This document shows, in pieces, positions 44,700 through 55,529 of a stretch of DNA of 64,000 bases. A program made the position numbers and the translations under genes. Positions within the stretch are counted from its first letter, which is position 1. Each line of letters opens with the position of its first letter. The DNA comes from Takakia lepidozioides. Taxonomy: Eukaryota; Streptophyta; Takakiopsida; Takakiales; Takakiaceae. The DNA is taken from contig CM060733.1 of NCBI GenBank assembly GCA_030704615.1, positions 47,058,001-47,122,000 on the forward strand, written 5' to 3'. The notes beneath the pieces were generated by a model that worked only from the letters and a program-made list of their open reading frames with translations, was not told where the DNA came from and did no database searches.

Positions 44700-45975
44700 T
44701 GATAGCATATTCAAAAATCAGGCATGTACAATTGGGGAAATTGGAAAACCATGATGGTCGTAGGTCCTGTCATGAACAGCAGTTTTGAAAGTGATGATTG
44801 TGAATACCCGACCATATCTTGGATCGGGTACTTCCGTGGTACTTCCAACACGAGCTTGGAGCATTCTTGCGGACTCCACTTTGCCCCAGTGTTTCAGCGG
44901 TTGGAGGGGGAAACGCCAAACGGGCTTTCCATCTCGTTTGGTTGGCCATAAGTCGGATTTGCCGGGGGGACCCGGGAGGACGCAGCAGAAGAAGTAGCAA
45001 CACATGCATGGAGTTGGGATTGTCTCTTCGCAAGGGAAAGGCCTCCTACCACTCCACGCATTTCCATCATCTGAAATCTTCGCTGGTTCCCAAATCTCCA
45101 CGGAGCACAAACGGCCACTTGGAGGAGATGAGACCCACATTCACTCACGACGGAGGCCGCACAGTTCTGCCCACATCTGGCACCCACATCCTTGCGCAGA
45201 CCACGAACTTGTGGTTCTTGGTTCTGGTGACGTCATGGACCTACGCATCAGTTTCAAACTACCGTGAAAGTCGGAGCAGGAGTATCGGGGGCACCCCCCC
45301 ATCCTTGTACCGATGAAGTGCACTTCTCGAAATTAGTTGGCCCTGATCGCTGTACATTTCACACGAGACCCTACCACTTGTGCGTTCTATGTGCCAAACG
45401 TGGGTCGGGGCATGCGGACTCAAGCACATCAAGGGGGTTGTTTTCTCTTCTCCTGCACCATTTCAGTGGCACTGTTTGATGCTGGAGCTTGCCCGTGTTT
45501 GGGAGTTCCTCACAAGAATGGGAGGTTCCGGACATGGAGCTATCATGCACGAGGCTTCGAGAAGTTATCACGATCTGCCCTGTGCGAATCGGAATCCGAA
45601 CCAGGTGGAGTGTTCAATTTCATACTACACGGAGCCGAATCCTCCTCCCCCTTCAGATGTGGAACTAGTCTAGAACAAGTGGTGTTCCCTGGGCATACAT
45701 GCCACCGCCCGTGCTATCTTGATTGGATCCTCATATCTGTTTGCAGCACGCAACATCAACTCCCATTTGTCCGGACCCTTGCCACCAACCCACCTCGCAA
45801 GAAATCACGGTATCGGGTTTTGTTGTTGCAAGGCACGTATCAAATCATCTGTTGTTGCCACATACAAATCCCGACCTCGTTTCCCAGACGGCGCAACCAT
45901 GCGTTGTGCACAGTTTCTGCCAAATTGCAAGATGGCATGTCCGCTGTTAGGGGACTGCTTGGGAGTTTAACGCTT
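44700..45975. repeat. Inverted duplication, left arm (uninterrupted copy)
   Basis: This 1.25 kb segment is repeated in inverted orientation at 48500-49425. Shared readable phrases include GHTCHRPCYL versus GHTCTSARAIL, LPFVRTLATNPPRKKSRYR versus LQFVRTLATNPTSQKSRYR, and WPTKRDGKPV versus WPTKRDGKLV (opposite strands). Both strands have long open frames (+ 45337-46017; - 45140-44718), so which strand once coded is unclear, and indels break the frames between copies. This arm continues past the point where the other arm is cut by an LTR element. It is probably a transposon-derived gene relic. Confidence 0.6.
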
Positions 45976-46371
45976 TTACAGGTTCTGTGGGGTACCCTTA
46001 ATTTTTACACAGACTGAGATCAATATTAGGGATGACAGCAGCAGGCTTTAGGGGGGGTTTACACAGCTCGTCACAGCCGCCACAGCCAACACAGCCCAAT
46101 ACAGCCCGACACAGCCGACACAACCAGTCACAGCCCGACACAGCCGTTACAGCCCGTCACAGTCGGTCACAGTCCGTCACAGTCCGTCACAGCCAATCAC
46201 AGCCAGTCACAGCCCGTCATAGCTTCAACAAGCCCAACGCAGTTTTGCACAGTTGTCACAGTACAGGGGACGGTTTAACATGGACAGGAACGACTGTGTG
46301 GGGAACGACATCTGCAGAGGGAAATATGTTACTTCAGGGGTGAGGTTAGTTAGCAAGGCGTTAGAACCAGG
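45976..46371 (+). mobile_element. LTR fragment with CACAGCC minisatellite
   Basis: The order TCTGTGGGGTACCCTTAATT, TTACACAGACTGAGA, the TTAGGGGGGGTTTACACAG-type start of a CACAGCC array, GGAACGACTGTGTGGGGAAC and GCGTTAGAACC follows the LTR at 62121-63051. It lacks the first about 60 bp and everything after the GTTAGAACC position. It abuts the reversed dispersed repeat at 46371. Confidence 0.75.
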
Positions 46372-47346
46372 GATGCCTCGACGTGAGTCTGGTGCGTGAG
46401 AGCCGCGTGAGCGTGGTGACGCAACTGCGCTCACGCCACGTCACCTTGCGGCAACACCACATCACGGGCTCACTCCACGTCATGCGCTTGAAGGCCCCAT
46501 CACCACCGCGCTACAGGAAGAAGTGGAGTGTATTCCCGCGGAAGAGCACCCTTCACCGGGGAAGGAACAAGCTGGCATGACATAATAATAAAAGGACGTG
46601 GTCAATCCCACCTGAAAGCAACAGATGAAATGAAGGATGATGAATGTAGATGGGGAGACAACAGATGGATGAGTGCGAAAAATGAAAGTAGATGGATGAA
46701 TGTGGGATGGGTAATAGTAAAATGGATGAATGTATAATGGATGGAATAATGGAAAACATTCATGACTGGAGGATGCATGAATATACTGTAGATGAATGCA
46801 CAATGTATATGACATGAGTGTGATAGGTTTGTGGGGTGGATTACAAAGTACAGTGGATGAATGTATACTTGATGTTTAATAAAGGAAAACATTCACGAAT
46901 GGAGCACGCATGAATGCACAATGGATATGACAAGAGTGAGTGGGGTTTGTCGGATGGATTCATACATATTGCCATTTTAATGAAAGTGGATTCTTTGATT
47001 TTCTTTTTTTCTGCCGGAACAACTACAGTGGAGTAAGGGGATTCAATGTTTTCCGAAGAGGATGAAACAGAACATTAAGAGACCAAAGTTCAGTCTGACT
47101 CAGAGTCAATACAATGTATCCTTGCGTCCTCTGCATCTAAGTCTAAGTATTGAAGAACTCCGGATCTACGCTGGCTACACCTACGGCCGGGCAATAAAAA
47201 GTCAGGGGATAGAGACTTGGCCGCATGAAGTGCCATTGCTTCGGCATACACGGGAAGCAGAAAATTGGAAAGGGCCTGTCGAAAACAGACTCGTCACAAA
47301 TGGGGGTATCTCCTGAAGATCCATCGCTGCCTTTCCTGCAAGTCAC
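46371..47346 (-). repeat. Dispersed repeat, copy B (reverse of 1170-2135)
   Basis: Read on the - strand it begins with the terminal exon, including ALHAAKSLSPDFLLPGRRCS and SGVLQYLDLDAEDA, ending DSESD near 47090. It continues through the CATCCATT tract and ends at GAGGCATCCCT. Compared with copy A it has lost one base in the CCCC run near 47275, which breaks the exon's frame upstream of that point. Similarity is continuous over nearly 1 kb. Confidence 0.7.
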
Positions 47347-47359
47347 AGCCCGAAAAAAA

Positions 47360-47535
47360 TTATTACTATAAATTTAGGCATAGATATCATCCGGCATAGT
47401 GGGATGTCCAGACGCCCTCTAGAGACGAGCATGTCCCTAATAACCTCCTGAGAGTTTACCTTCTGGAATGACATGAGTTCTTTCACCTTGTCAAGGTAGT
47501 GCACATCAGGTTCATCTGCTTCATCGCTATTCTAA
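47360..47535 (-). pseudogene. Exon-like stretch upstream of copy B
   Basis: The - strand reads DEADEPDVHYLDKVKELMSF, then QEVIRDMLVSRGRLDIPL, open from about 47530 to 47365 and preceded by a stop. It looks like an upstream exon of the same repeat-borne gene. No counterpart was found next to copy A. Confidence 0.35.
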
Positions 47536-47649
47536 GAGCTCTTGCCTGACTCGTCCCCATCTCCAGAACCTTTTGCCTCTATTCTTGTCTGCTTGGACTT
47601 CACAGTTTTCTCACGATGCCATTCCAATCTTTCAGTGAGTAATGTGCAA

Positions 47650-48485
47650 ATAGTGAACGTCCGTACCGACCATCACTCTGTCTCCTCTCAAATCACAGTG
47701 AATGGCGGCACCGACATTCACAACAATCTACAAAACCAAAGCTGATCCAGACGAATGCAAACCAAAACAATATGACTACATAGTGATGGTCGGTACCGAC
47801 AATCACTATGTTTCCGGGCAAACATGTACACTGAGGTTCTGAGCATTAGCAAACGGCGTTAACGACAATGCATTTGACATTACATTTGAAGGACCTGCTG
47901 GATCGGTTTGGTGCAATGAAATATATGTCTAAGTGATTGGCGGCACCGACACTCAGTCTAGTTTAGGGCAAAAATTGAGTGCAGATAAGTCAAAGAGACT
48001 CCATTGTGATGATCGTCACAAACAATCACTGTTTCTTGTCTTCTCGAACGTACTTTCCAATCGATACTCTACATGAATCTACAGTATGGTCGCCAAAAAA
48101 GTGATTGGCGGTACCGCCATTCCACTTCCCTAATCTGTTCAACCTGAAACATAGAAAATGCAATGCAAGACAACTAACTGAATATGCCGACCATCACTCT
48201 ACCTCACGCACACAGGTACATAAAGCTCATGAGGAGAATCGAATGGCGTTAACGACAATCGCACTACACTAGAATCAAATGTCGACAATCACATGTTTCC
48301 TGCTACAGAATGAAAGAGAAGGAGTGTTTGAAAGGCAATCAGACTGACTCTACGATCTGAAGAACAGTGAATGGCGGTACCGCCAGTCACAAACTGCAGG
48401 TGTGGAAAACCATAAACAGAGGAGTACAAAGCAAATCAACATGGCTTCATAGTGAATGGCGGTACCACCAGTCACAAACTGCTGG
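47650..48485. repeat. Second palindrome array, core GGCGGTACCGCC
   Basis: About ten imperfect palindromes, mostly 24-32 bp, lie 45-130 bp apart, often about 85 bp. Clear members are 47779-47810 (15 of 16 pairs match around GGTACC), 48101-48125, 48241-48264 (core GTTAAC), 48367-48390 (11 of 12 pairs) and about 48451-48474. The last two lie in an 84-bp tandem duplication. Spacers differ. The outer arms read GTGA...TCAC and the core alternates GGCGGTACCGCC, GTCGGTACCGAC and GGCGTTAACGAC. Confidence 0.8.
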
Positions 48486-48499
48486 TGTGGAAAACCATA

Positions 48500-49425
48500 A
48501 ACAGAGGAGTACAAAGCAGTACACATGATTTGATACGTGCCTTGCAACAACAAACCGATACCGTGATTTCTGCGAGGTGGGGTTGGTGGCAAGGGTCCGG
48601 ACAAATTGGAGTTGATGTTGCGTGCTGCAAAACAAATCTGGGGATCCAAGCAAGATAGCACGGGCGCTGGTGCATGTATGCCCAGGGAATGCCACTTGTT
48701 TCAAGAGTTCCACATCTTGAAGGGGAGGAGAGATTCGGCTCGTATAAGAGGAAATTGAACACTCCACCTGGTTCGGATTCCGATTCGCACAGGGTAGACC
48801 GTGATAACTTCTTCGAAGCTTGGTGTTCCTCTACATGACAGATCCATGTCCAGAACTTTCATTCTGGAGGAACCTCCAACACGACGGCAGGCTCCAGCAT
48901 CAAACAGTGCCACTCAAATGGTGCAGGAGAGCAACAACCCCCTTGATGTGCTTGAGTCCGCATGCCCCGACCACGTTTGGCACATAGAACGCACAAATGC
49001 AAGGTCTCGTGTGAAATGTACAACGATCAGGGCAACTAATTTCGAGAAGTGCACTTCATCTATATCCAGAGGTGGTGCCCAGACTCCTGCTCCGACTTTC
49101 ACGGGTTTGATGCGTCCATACGGTCAACCAGAAGCCAAGAACCACAAGTTCTGGTTCTGCGCAGATGATTGTGGCAGATGTGTGCATGGAACTGTGCGTC
49201 CTTCCGTGGTGATGAAGCCAGCTCTTCCAACCGTTTGGCCCGTCAAGGTGGGAACACATCTCACAAGTCAGGAGATTGCAATGTTGGAGGAGGCAGACTT
49301 TTCCCTTGCGAGACAACCCCAACTGCATGCATGTGCTACTACTTCTGCGTCCTCTCGGGTACCTCCGACAAATCCTCACTTGTGGCCAACCAAACGAGAT
49401 GGAAAGCTTGTTCAGCATTTCCCTC
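48500..49425. repeat. Inverted duplication, right arm (cut by LTR element)
   Basis: Inverted copy of 44700-45975. Similarity runs to CCAAACGAGATGGAAAGC and on to CCCTC, where the LTR end TGTCGCGCGG begins at 49426. In the left arm the sequence continues uninterrupted through the matching position. The 244-codon + strand frame 48801-49535 crosses this junction, so its last 36 codons are LTR sequence and it is not a real protein. Confidence 0.65.
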
Positions 49426-50504
49426 TGTCGCGCGGCTTTTACTCACCCATCCCTTCGCTATTCGAGGCGGAAACTCCAAGATTGAAGAGTTGGAAATCTC
49501 TAAGTACTCAGCCCGCGCAGAACAATCAGTCATGACCTACAGCTAGTGTATCATGGGGGTGTTTCCTATTTGTTTCCCTTTTGGTATTCATGTTAACTAT
49601 CTTACCATTGATAATTAAATATCAGTTTGAGTTTATTAATCTATTGGATTCCATCCATTCATTCCACAGCTTCACTCAGATCTCTCTACACAGTGTGTTG
49701 GTATCGTAAAAGTATCCGATTATGATTTATAGGTATCAGGCCGAAGCCAATGTGTCTCTAATCTCCTCTACAATATCATTACAATCTTGCATATATCAAG
49801 CATCTACTCATTTCTCTATCTTCACTTCGTTTTCATCTCTGCCCGATCCCTCTCCTCTATCACAAGAAGTCTCCTCCGAATGTGTGAAATCCCCTTCCTT
49901 CATTCCCAGTTTCCTCCCTTTTATCTTCCTATCCGCGGTTCTAACCGTTTCCCTCACTAACCGTCGTCTGTGAACTAACATGTTCCCTTCAAGGTGTTGT
50001 TCCCCACAGTCGTCCCGGCCTACTCTTCGTTCCCTATGATCGTGACAGCTGTGTCAAGCTGTGTCAAGCTGTGTGGCCTGGCTGTGTGAAAACTGTGACG
50101 GGCTGTGACTGACTGTGCGACTGTGTTTGGCTGTGTTGGCTGTGTAAGGCTGTACGACTGTGAGGGCTGCGTTGATTGTTGTCGGCTGTTGTGACGACTG
50201 TGAGGCTGGCTGTGTTGGCTGTGTCTGCTGTGACGACTGTGCGGGCTGGGTTGGCTGTGGCGTCGGCTGTGACGACTGTGACGGGCTGCTTTGTGCTGTG
50301 ATGCTGTGACGACGGGCGGACGGTGCGTGTCTTGCTGTGACTGTGTTGTGCGACGAGTGATGTGTGACGCCCGACTGTGTGTAACCCCCCTCTACAGTGC
50401 GCTGCTGTCAACCCTAAGGCTCCTGTTGGTCTCAGTCTGTGCAAAAATTAGGGGTACCCTACAGATCCCGTATAAGTGTCTAAGTCCCCGACAGTCCTCT
50501 AACA
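49426..50504 (-). mobile_element. 3' LTR of the minus-strand gag-only element
   Basis: Read on the - strand it starts TGTTAGAGGACTGT at 50504 and ends GCGCGACA at 49426, so it has TG...CA ends. It is preceded by a polypurine tract (reverse of CCCCTTCCCCCCTC, 50508-50521). It contains a GTGTGGCTGTGACGGCTGTG-type (reverse CACAGCC) minisatellite at 50042-50385 and an inverted match to 62121-63051. It is 1079 bp against 931 bp; some of the difference lies in the minisatellite. Confidence 0.85.
50042..50385. repeat. GGCTGTG (CACAGCC) minisatellite inside the LTR
   Basis: Units of 8-12 bp around GGCTGTGac. It is the same family as arrays at 46060-46262, 57605-57870 and 62245-62440. Confidence 0.85.
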
Positions 50505-50539
50505 TTACCCCTTCCCCCCTCAAAAAGCCGTGTCCTCAC

Positions 50540-53500
50540 GGTTTACTGATTTCTACTAGCAAACCTTTGTGAGTGAGCTCCTTCTTGACGTTGAGAGTTT
50601 CGTGGCGGACTGTGTGTACGAGCCCGAGGTCTGTTTCTGTTGGACGGAGATGGTTGATCACTACCTGGATAAGTGAGCCCTCTGGAGGCTGATATCGAGG
50701 TAATCTTCCGGCATAGGAGATCCCCGTCGCTTCTTCTCTTCCATCTGAATTGCATTAGTCTTCTCCCATGTCAAAAGAATTCGGTGTGAAGAAGAAAAGT
50801 TGTATCAGATCTCATCGCCTCTCAGGTGTTTTAATTTTCGAACTTTTTGTGTAATCATCTGGGGCATACAATGTTGTCCTACCACATGTCTGGAAGTTTG
50901 TATTTTACAAACATGGTGTGAACCGCTGAACAGCAAAATTGGTGTAGACATGAGCTCCTTGTCTGTCCAGGTGAGTGGGGTAGGTTACCCAATTACTGGT
51001 GCAGCGTGCAAGTACTTCCATGCCACATGTCCCTTATAAAAATGTCATCAATGCCGAATTTCTGTGTTGACAAATGGTTGCAGGCTGCTTGAAACCATGA
51101 GCGAATTTGAGAATCCTTTTGCCATCATAAACTTTTGGGTCATATAGGTACATAGAGGTGGCACTGAAGGTTAATACCCAATGATCTCCACTGGAATAAC
51201 TTTGAAAGCGTGTTTGCATCTTTTGTTGCTCAATGTGGTAACGTACCAGAAAACGCGCAGCGTAGTATAACCCGCACCCCATGACAATACTGCTATCTCC
51301 TTGGTCTTGGTATAAATGAGTCCATGTACAACCTGGAAAGCAATCAATTCCCTCAAATGGTACCTGCCTCGTGCCAGTATTGTGCAAGTGATGATCTTCA
51401 ATAGTCGATTGTTCGGAAGAACTTTAGTCCTAGTTGCCACTGGCATCCAAATACGCATGATTGGTGTAGTAATGTGCGAATGACTGCGGGAGGACTAAAT
51501 TCTTCCAAGCCAAACCAACATGATGGGAATTTGGTTGAAGGGACATAATCAATAGCCCTACTGTACTCCCTTGCAGTGGAGTTTTAGGTGGGTTAAAAGC
51601 GGCATTGCCCCATACCTCCGGCTGTGGTGGCTGTGGTGTGCTTGTAGTAACCACAGGTTCAGCTACTGGTACAGTGACTTGTTGTGGTGGTGGTGGTACT
51701 GGCTCTTGTATCATTGGCATCACCTGCACCTCCTGTGAAGACTGAAAAGCCAAAGTTCTGGCTTGTAAATAAGAAGCCATTAGCTGTTCCTGAGGGATAT
51801 AGACTCTTTGGTCGATGTTGAAGTGAGTTCTTCGACTTGAGTCTGGAGTCGTCTACATCCTCTTGTAACTCTGCTATCCTACTATAGACATTGTCTATAG
51901 TAGTTGTGGCAATGTTCTGCACCTGCAGCTGCCTGAGCTCATTCATCTCGCTTTGCGGGTGAGCTTCCGTGGTGCGCTGGGCCTCTACTGGCCCTTGTGC
52001 TAACAGACCTGCATAAGGCTGTTATCCACCAAGTTGCTTGTGGTTCCCCTGAGAGTTTGCTCCTCTCTCAGTGTATAATTCCAACTGCTGGTTGTAAGCC
52101 TCCATGCGCTTTGCCTGAGGTTCAACCAATTGTGCATAAGCAGCAAGTAGATTTGGCTTCCTTCCAAGCCTTGTTATTGACCGCGATTTCATTTCTATTC
52201 GCCATGATGGTTTGTTGCAACTCCACGATGTGCTTCTCTTGATTAGCTTCAATCTGCCTGTATTGCTTGAAAGTATTTTCATTGCGACAGATTGTATTCT
52301 TCATATCGACAATGAAGCTTCATTTGCTCAACATTCTCTTCTTCTGCCTTCGTACATTTTTACGCTTGACTGTTTATTCTTTTGTAGATTGGTCAAGCAT
52401 CGTTGTGAACGTAGCACATTGTATCGCCATCCTGTTATGCACTGTCTGCAACTCCGTTGTAGTGCATTCAGTTCTTGCAACTTGCTTTCATGCTTGACAC
52501 CTGCATTTGGTATAGTGTTGCTTATGTGCTTCTTGCAACTGGTCTTGCGCGAGGCCTGCCTCAATAATTGTTGCTTGGCCAATTGCAAAAGCCATTTCTG
52601 TATTTCCCAAGTCCTGCTTCATCTGAGAGTGACCTCTTCATCTACCTTGTTTGCACACTCAGTGGCAAGTCGAGCCTCAAACTCCTTCCTGAGTTCCTCT
52701 TTCAAGGCTGTCAAATGGGTAATTGGAACATGGGATTTGACATAAGTCCCCAACAAATTGAGTGTCATGCCTATGGAAACTCATCAGCATTGCCCTGTTG
52801 AGGGTCATCAGTGGTGAGGTTGCTGCTGTTCCTCCTCATCTTCACACCAGTGTGATGTCTCACTAACCATTCAGGCCATTGTTCCCACCGGATTTTCTTC
52901 ATGAACTACTTTCATCTATCACCGGTGCTACAGTGTCATGACCTTCGCCTGGGGTACCTCGGCACAGGTTGTGTGTATTATATGCACCTCAGGATTTCCC
53001 TTGGGCAACTGTTGGCACCTCTGGGATTTCTGTCTCCTTGACCAGACCAGAATCTTCATAGAGAAGGTCCCCCTTCTCTATTTCTGCCACTATCTGGTCT
53101 GTAGGTGGGAATATCTAACCCTTCACTTTCCAATCAATTATTTCTGGTTGAGCTGCATGGATAACTTGTGACCTTGTGACAAGTCGTTCAGGTGGTTCTG
53201 TGATGGTTGTGATGCAGAAGTAACTTACCCTCCCCTCTCTGAAGGTCCTGCTTCCAGTAATAACCTTTCTTTGTGCTGCTGTGCCCTTCCTGGCCATGGG
53301 CTTGGGAAACATATCATGCGGAATCCGTGAAGCCAGTGGATTCGCCACTACAGTCTTTCCCAGTCTCTGCCTCTTAATCTCAGGTTGCCCTGCTAGTACA
53401 CCCTCACTGTGTGAAGAGCCTTGCTCTTCCATTTGCAGTTGTTTCTGGCTCAAACACTCCCATTTCCTTTCTTTCTTGGCATTAAGTATGCCAGAATCAA

Positions 53501-53972
53501 GGATTATTTGAGCAAATGATTGGGCCAGACACTATTATAGGAGACTTTGCGGTAGTACCTTTGTAATCTTTTCATTCCTCTACCAGTGCGTTATACATCA
53601 TGTCCGCCCATTGTACTCTCGTCCCTTCAGGCCTTTGAGTATTTCCTCCGTGAGGATCTGCTCAAATACTGTTGGTTCTGTTTCATGGCAATCAGAACGT
53701 TCAATACCTGGCCTACCTCTTTTAACCCTGGGTACACAGCTTGGTACAAGCATAACCCTGAGTTTTAAAGAAACTCCCTTCTTGGAATAAGTCCTCTATT
53801 TGCAGTCTTGCCCTGTGTGCTCCACATGCACCTGACCTGCTGGTAATCGAAACAATTGCTGGAGGTATAGGGGAGTAATCATCAATTCAACTCCCTTCAC
53901 CGTTGTTGTTCCTGTCCTTGGTTCAAAAGTTCTGCAAAAATTGTAACAGTACTGTCTAGGGGTAGTGTAGAG
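50540..53972 (-). pseudogene. Gag-like protein of LTR element, minus copy
   Basis: On the - strand, in order from 53972: VKGVELMITPLYLQQLFRLP (like the start of the putative plant transposon protein domain found near gag in plant retroelements), a conserved segment with QPEIKRQRLGKTVVANPLAS, a coiled-coil region rich in Gln and Glu (KHIVELQQTIMANRNEIAVN), MASYLQARTLAFQSSQEVQV, the Pro-rich EPVPPPPQQVTV, and a basic C-terminal tail (RNRPRARTHSPPRNSQRQ). Frames change several times, so it is not intact. It is cut at 53972, where an ATGAGC repeat begins, so the N-terminal about 35 residues present in the + copy are missing. Confidence 0.7.
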
Positions 53973-54345
53973 GTTTGCTATTTCATGAGCAGGAGCGGCA
54001 TGAGCGGCATGAGCGGCATGAGCAAGTAGTAGTAACACATCGGTTTTCATGAGCAGAAGTAGTAAAATTCGAAAATAAAAACAATTATAAAAAACAATAA
54101 TTTAATGCAATGTGTCAGGAAAAACAAAATATATTAATCGGCCCTTGAAGGGAAAATTGCATTTTTGACAGTTGTGCTCATGATTATTTCGTCTTCCGCT
54201 CATGCCCAATTCCCCAGCGACATGTGCAAATATGGCGCCGAAATTCGCGGTAATAGGGTCCGTAACCTGAAAAACGGCGACGTATTTCGCGGTAATAGGT
54301 TTCTTTTCTCTGGCGAAAAATGGGAACGACTTCCGCGGCTATAGG
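53973..54345. repeat. ATGAGC / CGCGGTAATAGG repeat, second occurrence
   Basis: Starts GCTATTTCATGAGC and continues with four GGCATGAGC units. It then has three CGCGGtaATAGG copies (near 54245, 54285 and 54335) each preceded by a tract such as GGCGACGTATTT. It matches the order at 2170-2340 and truncates the gag-like region of the minus element. Confidence 0.6.
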
Positions 54346-54990
54346 TCCCCTCATGACAGTAATTCAGCGCCATTTTTCCAGTGCATTTCGGACTTGCCAG
54401 TTCGGACTTAGCATGTTCAGACGTGCAAACTCACCTCCCGCATATAGTCGCCGAACTGGAGGAAACGATAATGCCACCATGCTAGCCAACTGACCTTGCT
54501 CCCTCGTCTGATTCCTTACAACACCTGACGATGTCCACCAAGCCCGTATGCATGCAAACTGTGTCTCTGCATCATCCAGGTAGGGGAGCGCGCTCTCCAC
54601 GCAAGGACACAGGGGGAACGGTGCTCCTCTCTGAAATCCTGCGCCAACGAGCCTGGTTTGTGTACTCTGGCAAGGCTTTGCAGAAAATGGAACCCACAAG
54701 ATCTCTCCTTGCCTTCCATGGGAACATTGGGGTCTTGCCCGTACACCCTTCGGATGGCAGCCACCAATTTGCTTGTGCGTTGTCTGCCATGAAACCACGG
54801 AAATTCGGAGGGGCAATCCCGCCTTGCCATCTTTTCGTTTATTCCCTGCCAAAGAAGCATCTCTATTGTGTGTCCTCTCCTTTCATCTCACAAATAGCAA
54901 TTGTCATTAGCATCCTGGAGTGGGTGTCGTAGACATGTGCACCCATTGTCACCCCTGGTGATTGTAATTCACTTGATATGGTCGAAATGA
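54346..54990 (-). other. Unrecognised open frames on - strand
   Basis: Two overlapping - strand frames (54860-54516 and 54852-54364) look partly protein-like, for example RVYGQDPNVPMEGKERSCGF. A transposase relic is possible but no diagnostic motif is visible. The segment ends near the N gap. Confidence 0.2.
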
Positions 54991-55021
54991 CCAACCTGTT
55001 TGACAAGTTCCTACTCTCATC

Positions 55022-55521
55022 NNNNNNNNNNNNNNNNNNNNNNNNNNNNNNNNNNNNNNNNNNNNNNNNNNNNNNNNNNNNNNNNNNNNNNNNNNNNNNN
55101 NNNNNNNNNNNNNNNNNNNNNNNNNNNNNNNNNNNNNNNNNNNNNNNNNNNNNNNNNNNNNNNNNNNNNNNNNNNNNNNNNNNNNNNNNNNNNNNNNNNN
55201 NNNNNNNNNNNNNNNNNNNNNNNNNNNNNNNNNNNNNNNNNNNNNNNNNNNNNNNNNNNNNNNNNNNNNNNNNNNNNNNNNNNNNNNNNNNNNNNNNNNN
55301 NNNNNNNNNNNNNNNNNNNNNNNNNNNNNNNNNNNNNNNNNNNNNNNNNNNNNNNNNNNNNNNNNNNNNNNNNNNNNNNNNNNNNNNNNNNNNNNNNNNN
55401 NNNNNNNNNNNNNNNNNNNNNNNNNNNNNNNNNNNNNNNNNNNNNNNNNNNNNNNNNNNNNNNNNNNNNNNNNNNNNNNNNNNNNNNNNNNNNNNNNNNN
55501 NNNNNNNNNNNNNNNNNNNNN
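55022..55521. other. Assembly gap (500 N)
   Basis: Exactly 500 Ns. The gypsy pol relic starts immediately to the right, so part of pol is probably in the gap. Confidence 0.95.
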
Positions 55522-55529
55522 AAGCAGTA

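Noticed and set aside
45337-46017. 226-residue + strand gene
   Set aside because: The homologous arm has this reading broken into three frames, and the frame ends in LTR-derived sequence; which strand coded is undecided.
49421-49425. Target-site duplication CCCTC for the minus LTR element
   Set aside because: The other end of the element is missing, so a duplication cannot be confirmed; only the insertion point is supported by the sister arm.
48801-49535. 244-residue + strand gene
   Set aside because: It runs across the junction between the duplicated arm and the LTR at 49425/49426, so it is chimeric and accidental.
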